Below, one piece after another: positions 15,602 to 24,210 of a DNA stretch of 64,000 nucleotides; the stretch's first letter is position 1, and each line of letters opens with the position of its first letter. Source of the stretch: Bacillus sp. 7884-1 (lineage in GTDB: Bacteria > Bacillota > Bacilli > Bacillales > Cytobacillaceae); the NCBI RefSeq assembly GCF_002272245.1, contig NZ_NPDD01000016.1, forward strand, positions 1 through 64,000, in the 5' to 3' direction. The notes beneath the pieces were generated by a model. That model saw nothing but the letters and a program-made list of their open reading frames with translations. It ran no database searches and was not told the origin of the DNA. A program made the position numbers and the translations under genes.

Positions 15602-16924
15602 TTGCCACTTATAGCATTGGCTTTAGGAATCGTCATATTATTTATTTTAATCATAGTGTTCAAGCTTAATGCATTTTTATCTCTCATGCTATCCGCTTTA
15701 TCTGTGGGACTTATCCTTGGTATGGAACCACTAGTCATTGTCAAATCCATTGAAACGGGACTTGGAGGAACTCTAGGACATTTAGCCATCATCATTGGGT
15801 TGGGCGCCATTTTTGGAAAAATCATTTCTGAAGGTGGTGGAGCCAATAGAATCGCAACCTCTCTCATTAAAATTTTTGGTGAGAAAAGAGTGGATTGGGC
15901 GATTTGCATAGCCTCATTCTTGATGGGGGTCATATTATTCTATGAAGTTAGTTATATTCTAATCATACCAATCGTCTATACAGTTGCCATTGAAGCAAAA
16001 GTTAAGCTGTTGAAAGTGGGTCTCCCGTTTCTAGCAGCCATATCAATCACACATGTCTTTTTACCTCCGCATCCAGGACCAACTGCTATAGCAGGTGCAT
16101 TAGGGGCAAATTTAGGTGTTGTTCTGGGGTATGGCTTGATTCTAGCCATTCCAGCTGCCGTTATTTTTGGACCGCTATTTACAAAGTTATATAAAAATTG
16201 GGATATCGAAATTCCCATGCATTTAGTATCAAAGAAAGAATTCAACATGGATGAAGTCCCATCCTTTGCAACGTCCATATTAACCACTTTGTCGCCTGTT
16301 ATTTTGATTTTGATAGGTGTCATTGCGGAATTTTCATTACCTGAAACTTCTATCATTCGGAAAATTTTAACCTTCATTGGTAATGCTGATATGGCTTTAC
16401 TTATAGCGCTTTTTATCGCAGTATACGTATTTGGTTTGCATAAAAAAAGAAAGACGATGCCTCAAATCATGAAAATTGTAGAAGAAGCACTGATCGGAAT
16501 GGGAGGAATCATTTTCATTCTCGGTGGTGGCGGTGCCTTTAAACAAGTGATTCTTGATAGTGGAATGGCAGATTATATTGCTGATTTTACAAGTGGATGG
16601 AATATATCACCATTTATATTAGCGTGGCTTATTGCCCTTATCATACGGATTGCTGTTGGGTCTGCGACCGTTACTGTTTTAACTACCGCTGGAATTATGT
16701 TACCAATAGTAACAGCTACTGGTGTTAGTCCTGAACTGATGGTACTCGCGATTGGAAGTGCCTCCATTGCTTGGGCGCCACCAAGTGATGTATCTTTCTG
16801 GATGACAAAAGAATATCTTAACTTGACTATAGGACAAACAGTTAAAACGGTGTGTTTCATGTATACCCTTGTTGCGATTTATGGAATTCTTGGAGTACTA
16901 GCATTGAACATGATTGTTGGGTAA
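15602..16924 (+). CDS. GntP-family permease (organic acid/gluconate:H+ symporter)
   Basis: About 440 residues from TTG 15602, chosen because GGAG lies nine bases upstream and the family begins with MPLIALALGI; an ATG at 15587 overlaps that site. There are about 12 hydrophobic segments. Family stretches include GLGGTLGHLAIIIGLGAIFGKI, THVFLPPHPGPTAIAGALGANLG, RIAVGSATVTVLTTAGI and APPSDVSFWMTKEY. GntP proteins import gluconate, hydroxybutyrate and similar hydroxy acids. As the last gene of the BKACE operon it probably imports the hydroxy acid that the two dehydrogenases and BKACE break down. Confidence 0.9.
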   Translation: MPLIALALGIVILFILIIVFKLNAFLSLMLSALSVGLILGMEPLVIVKSIETGLGGTLGHLAIIIGLGAIFGKIISEGGGANRIATSLIKIFGEKRVDWAICIASFLMGVILFYEVSYILIIPIVYTVAIEAKVKLLKVGLPFLAAISITHVFLPPHPGPTAIAGALGANLGVVLGYGLILAIPAAVIFGPLFTKLYKNWDIEIPMHLVSKKEFNMDEVPSFATSILTTLSPVILILIGVIAEFSLPETSIIRKILTFIGNADMALLIALFIAVYVFGLHKKRKTMPQIMKIVEEALIGMGGIIFILGGGGAFKQVILDSGMADYIADFTSGWNISPFILAWLIALIIRIAVGSATVTVLTTAGIMLPIVTATGVSPELMVLAIGSASIAWAPPSDVSFWMTKEYLNLTIGQTVKTVCFMYTLVAIYGILGVLALNMIVG

Positions 16925-16992
16925 TTTTTTTAAGTTAAATAAAATTGTATTTTACCTGGTGTAAAAGAACAGATATCTTAAAATTAACGAAA

Positions 16993-17030
16993 ATACCTCC
17001 TTCCAGCGTTGAATGGAAGGGGGTATTATT
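16993..17030 (+). terminator. Terminator of the BKACE operon
   Basis: ATACCTCCTTCCA pairs with TGGAAGGGGGTAT (one G-T pair) and is followed by a T-rich ATTATTTATTT. It lies 70 bases after the permease stop. Confidence 0.7.
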
Positions 17031-17107
17031 TATTTCAATATATTAGATAGAACCCCAAACTCTATAAGCAATATTAATAACGTGTTTAATATTATACATT
17101 GATCCTC

Positions 17108-17242
17108 TTATGTTAAAATATTTCCTTCTTCTGTACTAGCAAAACCACATTGTGGACTTAATGCTAAGTTATCTAAAGGAATAGACTGGCTTGCATTATT
17201 GATTCGTGCTTGAATGGTGTCAGTATTTTCTAAATCGGCAAT
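17108..17242 (-). pseudogene. Remnant of a MetE-like (YxjG/YxjH) methyltransferase
   Basis: The minus strand has an open stretch of about 44 codons that ends with TAA at 17108-17110 and is bounded upstream by another stop. It contains PLDNLALSPQCGFASTEEGN, which is the conserved zinc-binding C-terminal region of cobalamin-independent methionine synthase-like proteins (compare LSPQCGFAST in YxjG). No start codon, catalytic core or ribosome site is present, and the usual C-terminal tail after EEGNILT is missing. This is a leftover of a deleted gene, and it fills the otherwise empty stretch before the EamA gene. Confidence 0.75.
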
Positions 17243-17304
17243 TTAATAGTTAAAATATAAAACACCTTAATCAAAAACTCAAACGGTAAGTGGTTTTGTT
17301 AGGG

Positions 17305-18318
17305 CTAGGATACACGTTCCTGTAAATATGTTTGAACATGATGATTGGATTCTTTCCTGTGTAACTTCCGTACAAAAATATTATTAGCCAAAAGTGAAAC
17401 GATGATAAATACCGTACCAAGGAGATCGAACATGGAGACAGGATTCCCTTGAAAGATTGAAATTAAAAGTGTTGTAACGGGAACAACGTTAATGAACAAC
17501 AGTCCATTTAATGGCGATAGTATACTCACACCGATATTCCAACCAAGTAACGCAATAACGCCAGGGAAGATTATCATAAACAATAAATGCGGGCTTACTG
17601 CTTTGATGTTACTTTCTGATGGAAGTGATATATATCCAAACAGCGTTGCCCCTGCTACAAGAACTATGGCCGTAATCGTTCCAAGTAAACAGCTTAATGT
17701 TGAATACCGTAAAACGGACCACCCGCTAAACTCACGACCACCCATCGTGTAAATAACCCATCCAATAACGGCCATTAATATGAGTATGAAAGGTATAAAA
17801 TGATCCGTGGCACCTAGAAATGCTTGAATATTACCTTTTGTTATCACTAACATGGCACCAATAAATGACACGAGCACACAAATTAATGTGAAGAAATGGG
17901 GGCGCTTTTTAAAAGTCAGCCATACAATCACAATGGAAATCATAGGCATAAGTGATTCCATTATGGAGGCCACCATCACTCCTGATTCACCTAATAAATC
18001 TTCTCCCCAGAAGATGAATAGATTATAGACAGTAAACGCCATTGTACCGAAAAACCACAATTTAAAACCTTTTCCTTCAAATCGAAAAGCCTTCATTCCT
18101 TCTTTCCATAGCAGTATTGGTAGTAGGATAAGTGTTACAGCTCCATAACGAATGACTGTAAAATAAAAGGGATCAATATATTTGAAAGCTGCATGTGCTA
18201 CAGGAAACATGGCTCCCCATGAAGCTGCAGCAATAAAACATAAAATCGCACCTAATAGAACATTGTTTTTCAATTTTCTGTTTCTCCTCTCTTCTCCCAA
18301 ATTAACTGAATTTATCAT
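17305..18318 (-). CDS. EamA/DMT-family transporter
   Basis: Up to 337 residues with ten predicted membrane segments in two EamA repeats (LCFIAAASWGAMFPVAHAAFKY in the first; PFILILMAVIGWVIYTMGGRE opening the second). DMT transporters export or import metabolites such as amino acids; the substrate is unknown. Two starts are possible: ATG 18318 with a weak ribosome site, or TTG 18273 behind GAGGAG, which removes 15 charged residues and fits the family better. It diverges from a LysR regulator about 100 bases away, the usual arrangement for a regulated exporter. Confidence 0.87.
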   Translation of the reverse strand: MINSVNLGEERRNRKLKNNVLLGAILCFIAAASWGAMFPVAHAAFKYIDPFYFTVIRYGAVTLILLPILLWKEGMKAFRFEGKGFKLWFFGTMAFTVYNLFIFWGEDLLGESGVMVASIMESLMPMISIVIVWLTFKKRPHFFTLICVLVSFIGAMLVITKGNIQAFLGATDHFIPFILILMAVIGWVIYTMGGREFSGWSVLRYSTLSCLLGTITAIVLVAGATLFGYISLPSESNIKAVSPHLLFMIIFPGVIALLGWNIGVSILSPLNGLLFINVVPVTTLLISIFQGNPVSMFDLLGTVFIIVSLLANNIFVRKLHRKESNHHVQTYLQERVS

Positions 18319-18421
18319 CTATCTTTTTGGTAATCTTGTAAAATGAATGTTTATAATGATTTCCATCATTTTTTTTGATATCATAAAATGAATAAGAATA
18401 CGGGTAAAGGGTTGAAAAATA

Positions 18422-19273
18422 GTGGAATTTAAGGACTTGGAGATTTTTCAGATGGTGGCCGAAAAGGGAACAATCACAGAAGTGGCTAAAGAGTTTAGAT
18501 ATGTGCAATCCAATATTACATCGAGAATTCAAAAACTCGAAACCGAGTTGAATACCCCTTTGTTTAACCGACATCGCCGCGGGATGAGTCTGACACCTGA
18601 AGGAAAAAAACTATTAACTTATAGTAAACAAATATTATTGTTATCAGATGAAATGAAAAAAGCCGTTCAAAGTAAAGATGAGCCGCATGGGAAATTAGAG
18701 ATTGGAACCATTGAAACAGTCTTTCATTTACCTGAAATATTATCTAAGTTCATTAAGAAATATAAGAATGTTGATTTATCACTATATACTGGTGTAACCG
18801 AAACATTAGAGGAAGATGTATTAAACCATAAGTTGGACGGAGCGTTTGTGACAGAATCAGAATTTCATCCCGATCTTGTATCACATGAAGTGTTTCAAGA
18901 GGAGCTTGTCTTAATCTCCGATATGCGCGCCTCCACATTAGAAGAGTTGAATGGGCAGCCTATTTTATGTTTTGGAGAAGGTTGTGGATACCGAGCACGT
19001 CTTAAGGCTTGGTATAAAGACCAAAACATAACACCTCAAAAAATAATGGAATTCGGTACATTAGAAACTATCTTGCGTAGTGTTTCGATGGGACTTGGTA
19101 TTACATTTGTTCCAAAGTCAACTGTCATCCATATGGAAAAAAGTGGACTCATCCAATGTCATTCACTTCCGGATCAATACAGTAAGATTAAAACCGTTTT
19201 TATTCGAAGAGCCGATACGTATTTAACTTCAACCATTGAAAAATTCATCGAAACATTTGAACCGAATAACTGA
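18422..19273 (+). CDS. LysR-family transcriptional regulator
   Basis: 283 residues starting with GTG, AAAGGG upstream. The N-terminal winged helix-turn-helix is FQMVAEKGTITEVAKEFRYV followed by SNITSRIQKLETEL and TPLFNRHRRGMSLTPEGK. The C-terminal effector domain (KLEIGTIETVFHLPEIL, VTETLEEDVLNHKLDGAFV, MGLGITFVPKS) is complete. LysR proteins typically act on divergent neighbours, here the EamA transporter gene. The effector is unknown. Confidence 0.9.
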   Translation: MEFKDLEIFQMVAEKGTITEVAKEFRYVQSNITSRIQKLETELNTPLFNRHRRGMSLTPEGKKLLTYSKQILLLSDEMKKAVQSKDEPHGKLEIGTIETVFHLPEILSKFIKKYKNVDLSLYTGVTETLEEDVLNHKLDGAFVTESEFHPDLVSHEVFQEELVLISDMRASTLEELNGQPILCFGEGCGYRARLKAWYKDQNITPQKIMEFGTLETILRSVSMGLGITFVPKSTVIHMEKSGLIQCHSLPDQYSKIKTVFIRRADTYLTSTIEKFIETFEPNN

Positions 19274-19342
19274 AAAAATAGAAGTGTCTAATAAATTCTT
19301 AAAATCTCCATATTGAAATAAATGGTATAATTTAACAACATT

Positions 19343-19389
19343 AAGGTGACAGGCACCATCCAGTAAAAATGGATGGTGCCTGTCACCTT
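19343..19389. repeat. Perfect 20-bp inverted repeat, GGTGACAGGCACC family
   Basis: AAGGTGACAGGCACCATCCA and its exact complement flank a seven-base loop (GTAAAAA); TT follows. The same core recurs at 60335-60347, and relatives occur at 49227-49239. It lies 70 bases after the LysR gene and could end its transcript, but its spread suggests a dispersed palindromic element. Confidence 0.8.
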
Positions 19390-19507
19390 TTATGCTTAAT
19401 GGAGGAATAAGAGATTCGTCCCATTAAGGGGTTTTTCCATGTGTTTAATATGATTTAGACCATTAATTTTAAATTTCAATAAAGTTGCACGAGTTCAGCG
19501 AATCTGT

Positions 19508-19585
19508 CAACGAACAACCATTACGATATCGCTTTCATTAATAAATACGAATGATTGGTTGAGTTTTAATTATTATCGTTCGTGT
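19508..19585 (+). promoter_or_regulatory. PurBox-like sites upstream of purT
   Basis: Three CGAAC/CGAAT-centred elements are present: AACGAACAAC near 19509, ATACGAATGATT near 19546, and the inverted ATCGTTCGTGTT at 19574-19585. They resemble PurR PurBoxes (core CGAA), which occur as inverted pairs before purine genes in Bacillus. A possible promoter (TTGTCA, 17 bases, TATTAT) follows near 19604-19632. Site assignment is by eye. Confidence 0.5.
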
Positions 19586-19664
19586 TTTGGTGAAAATTTC
19601 TACTTGTCATTGTTAAAAATATAGGATATTATAATCAAAAGACAAACGATAGGGGTTGTGTTAG

Positions 19665-20834
19665 GTGTTTGGTACCCAGACGAAAAAGGTAATGTTACTT
19701 GGATCAGGTGAACTTGGAAAAGAGACGATCATTGAGGCTCAGCGTCTTGGGCTGGAGACGATTGCGGTTGACCGTTATGAAAATGCTCCGGCGATGCAGG
19801 TGGCCCATCGTTCTTATGTTGTGGACATGCTTGATGGAGAAGCACTTCGTAGAGTGATAGAAAAAGAGAAACCAGATTTGGTGGTTCCCGAAATCGAGGC
19901 GATTGCTACCGAAACATTGGTGGACCTTGAAAACGAAGGTTTTCGTATCGTACCGACAGCTAAGGCTGTGAACCTGACCATGGATAGGGAAGGAATTCGC
20001 CGATTGGCAAGCGAAGAACTAGGGATTCCAACAGCGAAGTACGCTTTTGCGGACACACTATACGAACTACGGAATGCTGTACTGAAAATCGGCACTCCCT
20101 GCGTCATTAAACCCATCATGAGTTCTTCTGGAAAAGGGCAAACGGTTTGCCGTTCAATAGAGGATATAGAATGTTCATGGAATGAGGCGATGGCAGGTGG
20201 AAGAGGTAAAAAATCCCGAATGATCGTGGAGGAATTTATCCATTTTGATTCTGAAATCACTCTTTTAACAGTACGCTCTGCTTCTGGAACTACCTATTGT
20301 TCTCCTATTGGGCATGTGCAAAAAGATGGGGACTACATTGAATCTTGGCAGCCGCATGACATGTCGGAGGAACAAATTCTTGAGGCGCAAGCAATTGCAA
20401 AAAAAATCACCGATTCACTCGGCGGGTACGGAGTTTTTGGAGTGGAATTATTCCTTTCTTCAAATGGTGTCTATTTTAGTGAAGTGTCACCACGACCACA
20501 TGATACGGGGATGGTTACCATGGTTACCCAAGATTTATCCGAATTTGCCTTACATGTAAGGGCCATTTTAGGCTATCCGATTCCGGATGTTCAGCTATTG
20601 AAACCAGGTGCAAGTCATACGATTAAGGCCACAAAAGAAAGTATGACCTACCAAATATCTGGTGTAGCTGAAAGCTTATCGTTCCCTCAAACACAGGTTA
20701 GAGTATTTGGAAAACCAGAAACAAAAGTGGGACGACGAATGGCGGTAGTGTTAAGTAACGGGGAATCTGTAAATGAGGCTAGAGAACGGGCGGAATTAGC
20801 AACTTCTAAAATAATGATAACATATGAAGATTAA
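19665..20834 (+). CDS. purT: Formate-dependent phosphoribosylglycinamide formyltransferase (GART 2)
   Basis: 389 residues, full length for PurT, an ATP-grasp enzyme that forms formyl-GAR from formate, ATP and GAR in purine synthesis. An N-terminal Rossmann-like domain ([20 protein letters not shown]) is followed by the ATP-grasp core with [68 protein letters not shown], and a C-terminal [18 protein letters not shown]. The start is GTG 19665 behind AGGGG. It stands alone, outside the purine operon, as in B. subtilis, with PurBox-like sites upstream. Confidence 0.95.
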   Translation: MFGTQTKKVMLLGSGELGKETIIEAQRLGLETIAVDRYENAPAMQVAHRSYVVDMLDGEALRRVIEKEKPDLVVPEIEAIATETLVDLENEGFRIVPTAKAVNLTMDREGIRRLASEELGIPTAKYAFADTLYELRNAVLKIGTPCVIKPIMSSSGKGQTVCRSIEDIECSWNEAMAGGRGKKSRMIVEEFIHFDSEITLLTVRSASGTTYCSPIGHVQKDGDYIESWQPHDMSEEQILEAQAIAKKITDSLGGYGVFGVELFLSSNGVYFSEVSPRPHDTGMVTMVTQDLSEFALHVRAILGYPIPDVQLLKPGASHTIKATKESMTYQISGVAESLSFPQTQVRVFGKPETKVGRRMAVVLSNGESVNEARERAELATSKIMITYED

Positions 20835-20882
20835 CTCTTTGGAATCAACAAGACCATACTATGTGGAAAGAGGGATGGATGT

Positions 20883-22172
20883 ATGCATACAAAAAATCGT
20901 TGGTTAATCGCTTTGTCGGCGGTTGGAATACATATTTCGATTGGTTCGGTTTACGCTTGGAGTGTTTTCACAAAACCACTTCAACAAGAAATGGGCTGGG
21001 GATTAAAGCAGATTTCCTTTACGTTTAGTTTGGCCATTCTATTCTTAGGGTTATCTGCAGCCTTTTTAGGGCATTTTGTAGAGAAGTTTGGTCCGAGAGC
21101 AGCAGGAACACTAAGTGCTTTGTTTTTTGGGGCTGGAGTTGCAGGGGCAGGTTTTGCCATTCAAGTAGAATCATTGCTATTACTCTATTTATTTTATGGA
21201 ATGATCGCTGGAATTGGGTTGGGAGTTGGGTATATTACACCTGTTTCTACACTGGTAAAGTGGTTCCCTGACAGAAGAGGTCTTGCTACAGGGCTAGCGA
21301 TTATGGGGTTTGGATTTGCTTCCTTAATCAGCAGTCCGATTATGAATTATTTAATCGTGAATTATGGAATTTCGAATACCTTTTATCTATTAGGAGCGGC
21401 CTACTTCATTATCATATTTTGTTCTGCTCAATATCTTGCTCCGCCGAAAGCGGGCTGGGTACCGAAGGGTACCGAGGCAGCAGGCCATAAATCAGGCGGT
21501 TTGAAAATAAAACAGGATTTGCGTCAGTTAACTGCCAATGAAGCAGTCAAAACAAGACAGTTTTGGGCATTATGGTTGATGTTATTTATCAATGTTACCT
21601 GTGGAATTGCGATTCTTTCTGTTGCATCGCCGATGGCGCAAGAGTTAGTAGGAATGTCAGCAACCGGGGCAGCAACAATGGTTGGAATCATGGGGTTATT
21701 TAACGGCGGTGGAAGGATTGTCTGGGCTACCATCTCTGATTACATTGGCAGACCAAATGTCTACACACTATTTTTTGCTTTTCAAATTTTTGCTTTTTTT
21801 ATGCTTCCAAATATAACAGTAGCTATTCTATTTTCTATAATCGTTTATATGATCATGACTTGTTATGGAGGAGGCTTTTCTTCCATACCTGCCTATATCG
21901 GTGATTTGTTTGGAACGAAGCAGCTTGGGGCTATACATGGATATATTTTAACTGCATGGGCAGCAGCCGGTCTAGCAGGACCCATTTTTGTATCATGGGT
22001 CAGGGAAACAACCGGAAGCTATCAAGGGACATTAGTCATTTTTTCAGGAATCTTTATTGTCGCTCTAACCGTTTCAATCCTCATCCGTCTTGATATCAAG
22101 AAAATAAGGACCATGAGTGAAAATCAAATGATGAAAAATGCGGGGGAATTTTTAGAAAGTGAGCTTACTTAA
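20883..22172 (+). CDS. OFA-family MFS transporter (oxalate/formate antiporter type)
   Basis: 429 residues, 12 membrane segments. The N-terminal SAVGIHISIGSVYAWSVFTKPL is the OFA signature, followed by GVGYITPVSTLVKWFPDRRGLATGLAIMGFGF and the central loop with PPKAGW. OFA members exchange small carboxylates such as oxalate and formate; many are of unknown substrate. It follows purT by about 50 bases. PurT consumes formate, so import of formate is an attractive but unproven link. A terminator follows directly. Confidence 0.88.
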   Translation: MHTKNRWLIALSAVGIHISIGSVYAWSVFTKPLQQEMGWGLKQISFTFSLAILFLGLSAAFLGHFVEKFGPRAAGTLSALFFGAGVAGAGFAIQVESLLLLYLFYGMIAGIGLGVGYITPVSTLVKWFPDRRGLATGLAIMGFGFASLISSPIMNYLIVNYGISNTFYLLGAAYFIIIFCSAQYLAPPKAGWVPKGTEAAGHKSGGLKIKQDLRQLTANEAVKTRQFWALWLMLFINVTCGIAILSVASPMAQELVGMSATGAATMVGIMGLFNGGGRIVWATISDYIGRPNVYTLFFAFQIFAFFMLPNITVAILFSIIVYMIMTCYGGGFSSIPAYIGDLFGTKQLGAIHGYILTAWAAAGLAGPIFVSWVRETTGSYQGTLVIFSGIFIVALTVSILIRLDIKKIRTMSENQMMKNAGEFLESELT

Positions 22173-22182
22173 GTCTTTTTGC

Positions 22183-22212
22183 AAAAAGCTGCCAATTGGG
22201 CAGCTTTTTCTG
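22183..22212 (+). terminator. Intrinsic terminator
   Basis: AAAAGCTGCC and GGCAGCTTTT form a ten-base stem around a short loop and are followed by further T residues. It ends the purT-OFA transcript. Confidence 0.85.
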
Positions 22213-22235
22213 TTCACCTCACATCTAAGTTGCTT

Positions 22236-22691
22236 TTAGATGAGATGATTTTTATCAAGCTTTACAAAATCACCTTCTTTGATTTGATTCTTTTGAAACC
22301 ATCCAAGATTCATTTCGAGAGCATAATGATAATAAATTAATGGATCATAGGTAGGACATATCTCCTCTTTACATGGCACCATATCTAGTATTTTTAGAAT
22401 TCTCCCATCCGAATCAAGAAATGCAATTGATAAAGGAATTAAGGTGTTTTTCATCCAGAAACCGCCATATGTTTCTTCTGAAAACACAAATAGCATCCCC
22501 TCGTTTTCGGGTAACTTTTCTACAAACATTAAGCCCTTGTCTCTTATTTTTGGAGTATCTGCAACTTGAACAGTGATGTTGATTGTCCTTTCTCCACTGT
22601 AAACTTTAATCATTTTCGTTTGAAGACTTGTTTCTTTTTTTGGACGAAATAGAAAACCAAATAATTTAATTCTATTTTTCAATTTATTCAC
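22236..22691 (-). CDS. DUF192 family protein
   Basis: Up to 151 residues. The DUF192 core is clear: [48 protein letters not shown], and a C-terminal ALEMNLGWF. Most members are small exported or membrane-attached proteins of unknown function. Here the N terminus is basic and short with no clear signal peptide. The first codon is GTG 22691, which overlaps AAGGTGAG; a TTG three codons later fits that ribosome site better. The gene converges with the OFA transporter. Confidence 0.85.
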   Translation of the reverse strand: MNKLKNRIKLFGFLFRPKKETSLQTKMIKVYSGERTINITVQVADTPKIRDKGLMFVEKLPENEGMLFVFSEETYGGFWMKNTLIPLSIAFLDSDGRILKILDMVPCKEEICPTYDPLIYYHYALEMNLGWFQKNQIKEGDFVKLDKNHLI

Positions 22692-22914
22692 TCACCTTGT
22701 CTTTTACCTTTCATATAAAAAGGTAGAAAGTTGGAGATAAAACTCCTTTTCACTTCCACTACCTATGTTATGGTTTAAATATTAACTTTGATAAGTAAAA
22801 AAAGTGTAAGTACGACCTAATCTCCTTCTGACATAATCGATTCTTATATTAGATTTTTTTTACCCGAATTTCATGATATCCTAATTAAGTATAAGAATAG
22901 CAGGAGGTAGTAAA

Positions 22915-23217
22915 ATGGCGATAGTCGATATTACAGTGATTCCGGTTGGGACAGGCACACCAAGTGTCAGTGAGTATGTAGCTGAAATACAAAAAGTTCT
23001 TCAACAGTATGAGGGAAAAGTGAAGTATCAGTTAACCCCAATGAGTACGCTAATTGAAGGTGATTTAAAATTATTGCTTGAGATTGTTCAAGAACTACAT
23101 GAAGTACCATTTCAAAAAGGTTTGCAAAGAGTATGTACGAATGTTCGAATTGATGATCGGCGCGACAAAGAAAATACAATGGAGCGTAAGCTACAATCGG
23201 TTCAGGCAAAAATATAG
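22915..23217 (+). CDS. MTH1187-family thiamine-binding protein (DUF77)
   Basis: 100 residues, the normal length of this one-domain family related to YkoF and YqgV. The N-terminal strand IVDITVIPVGTGTPSVSEYV and the central YQLTPMSTLIEGDL are the conserved ligand-site stretches; FQKGLQRVCTNVRIDDR ends the domain. Members bind thiamine or its precursor hydroxymethylpyrimidine. An AGGAGG ribosome site lies ten bases before the ATG. No thi-box riboswitch or transport gene is next to it. Confidence 0.88.
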   Translation: MAIVDITVIPVGTGTPSVSEYVAEIQKVLQQYEGKVKYQLTPMSTLIEGDLKLLLEIVQELHEVPFQKGLQRVCTNVRIDDRRDKENTMERKLQSVQAKI

Positions 23218-23253
23218 CGTGACGAAGTGTTTATATAAATAATGATGCAATAC

Positions 23254-23273
23254 ATAATAATATTATGTTAACT
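23254..23273. repeat. 20-bp direct repeat, left copy
   Basis: ATAATAATATTATGTTAACT occurs here and, identically and in the same orientation, at 24061-24080. The two copies bracket the alkD-like gene. Their centre is also palindromic (AATAATATT). Confidence 0.85.
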
Positions 23274-23333
23274 GGATATTTTTTTATATTTTACATCATT
23301 AAATAGATGATGAAAAGGAGGGAGTGCAACACA

Positions 23334-24041
23334 ATGGATTTTGAAACGGTAATGCAGGAATTGGAAGCTCTCAGCAATGAAAGATTGAAAAAGATGTACA
23401 TAGGAAATGGTGCGCAGGAACCGCTTTTTGGTGTAGCTACAGGTAAAATGAAGCCGATTGCAAAAAAAATTAAGATAAATCAGCCATTGGCCGAGCAGCT
23501 TTACGCTACTAGGAACTACGATGCCATGTATTTTGCCGGCATCATTGCGGACCCAATGGCAATGACGGAGGCTGATTTTGATCGTTGGATGGATGGTGCG
23601 TATTTTTATATGCTGTCAGATTATGTAGTCGCAGTCACTTTGGCAGAAGCTGATATTGCACAAGTTATTGCCGATAAATGGATCGCAAGCGGTGAAGAAC
23701 TTAGAATGTCGGCAGGCTGGAGCTGTTACTGCTGGCTTTTGGGTAATCGCCCGGATAGTGAATTTAGCTCAAGCAAGCTTGCCAGTATGCTTGACCAGGT
23801 GGAAAAAACGATTCACGATTCTCCTGATCGAACGAAATCTGCTATGAATAATTTTATTTACACAGTCGCAATTTCCTATCTGCCGCTCCATGAAAAGGCA
23901 ATTGAAACCGCAAAGTCAATTGGCCCAGTTGAGATGAAGAGGGGTAAGAAAAAACCCAGCATCCTGCTAGCTTCAGAAAATATTCAAAAGGAATTAGATA
24001 GAGGGAAGCTTGGGTTCAAACGCAAATATGTAAGGTGTTAG
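23334..24041 (+). CDS. DNA alkylation repair protein (AlkD-like glycosylase)
   Basis: About 235 residues from ATG 23334, twelve bases after GGAGGG; an earlier in-frame ATG (23307) precedes that site. The protein is made of HEAT-like helical repeats. Family stretches are FGVATGKMKPIAKKIK, YDAMYFAGIIADPMAMTEADFDRWMD, and SAGWSCYCWLLGNRP. AlkD enzymes remove bulky or charged alkylated purines without base flipping. The gene is flanked by two identical 20-bp direct repeats and carries its own terminator, so it may be a mobile or excisable single-gene cassette. Confidence 0.88.
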   Translation: MDFETVMQELEALSNERLKKMYIGNGAQEPLFGVATGKMKPIAKKIKINQPLAEQLYATRNYDAMYFAGIIADPMAMTEADFDRWMDGAYFYMLSDYVVAVTLAEADIAQVIADKWIASGEELRMSAGWSCYCWLLGNRPDSEFSSSKLASMLDQVEKTIHDSPDRTKSAMNNFIYTVAISYLPLHEKAIETAKSIGPVEMKRGKKKPSILLASENIQKELDRGKLGFKRKYVRC

Positions 24042-24060
24042 CATAGTTTGTAGAGTAAAT

Positions 24061-24080
24061 ATAATAATATTATGTTAACT
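24061..24080. repeat. 20-bp direct repeat, right copy
   Basis: Identical to 23254-23273, 19 bases after the alkD-like stop codon. The outer flanks of the two copies differ. Confidence 0.85.
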
Positions 24081-24103
24081 TGAATAATAAAAGCCAACTA
24101 GAG

Positions 24104-24140
24104 CCAGGAACTATCCTAATTAAGGATGTTCCTGGTTTTT
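24104..24140 (+). terminator. Intrinsic terminator of alkD
   Basis: CCAGGAAC (24104-24111) and GTTCCTGG (24128-24135), with an inner CCT/AGG pairing, are followed by TTTTT. Confidence 0.85.
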
Positions 24141-24210
24141 CAATGGATTATTTTGTCAAATCTAGTAGAATAGTAAGAGGAAGTAGCATGATTGTAAGGA
24201 GTCTTTCAAA

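Noticed and set aside
15580-16860. Long minus-strand frames across the GntP permease
   Set aside because: Antisense of a well-matched permease; hydrophobic codons often leave the opposite strand open.
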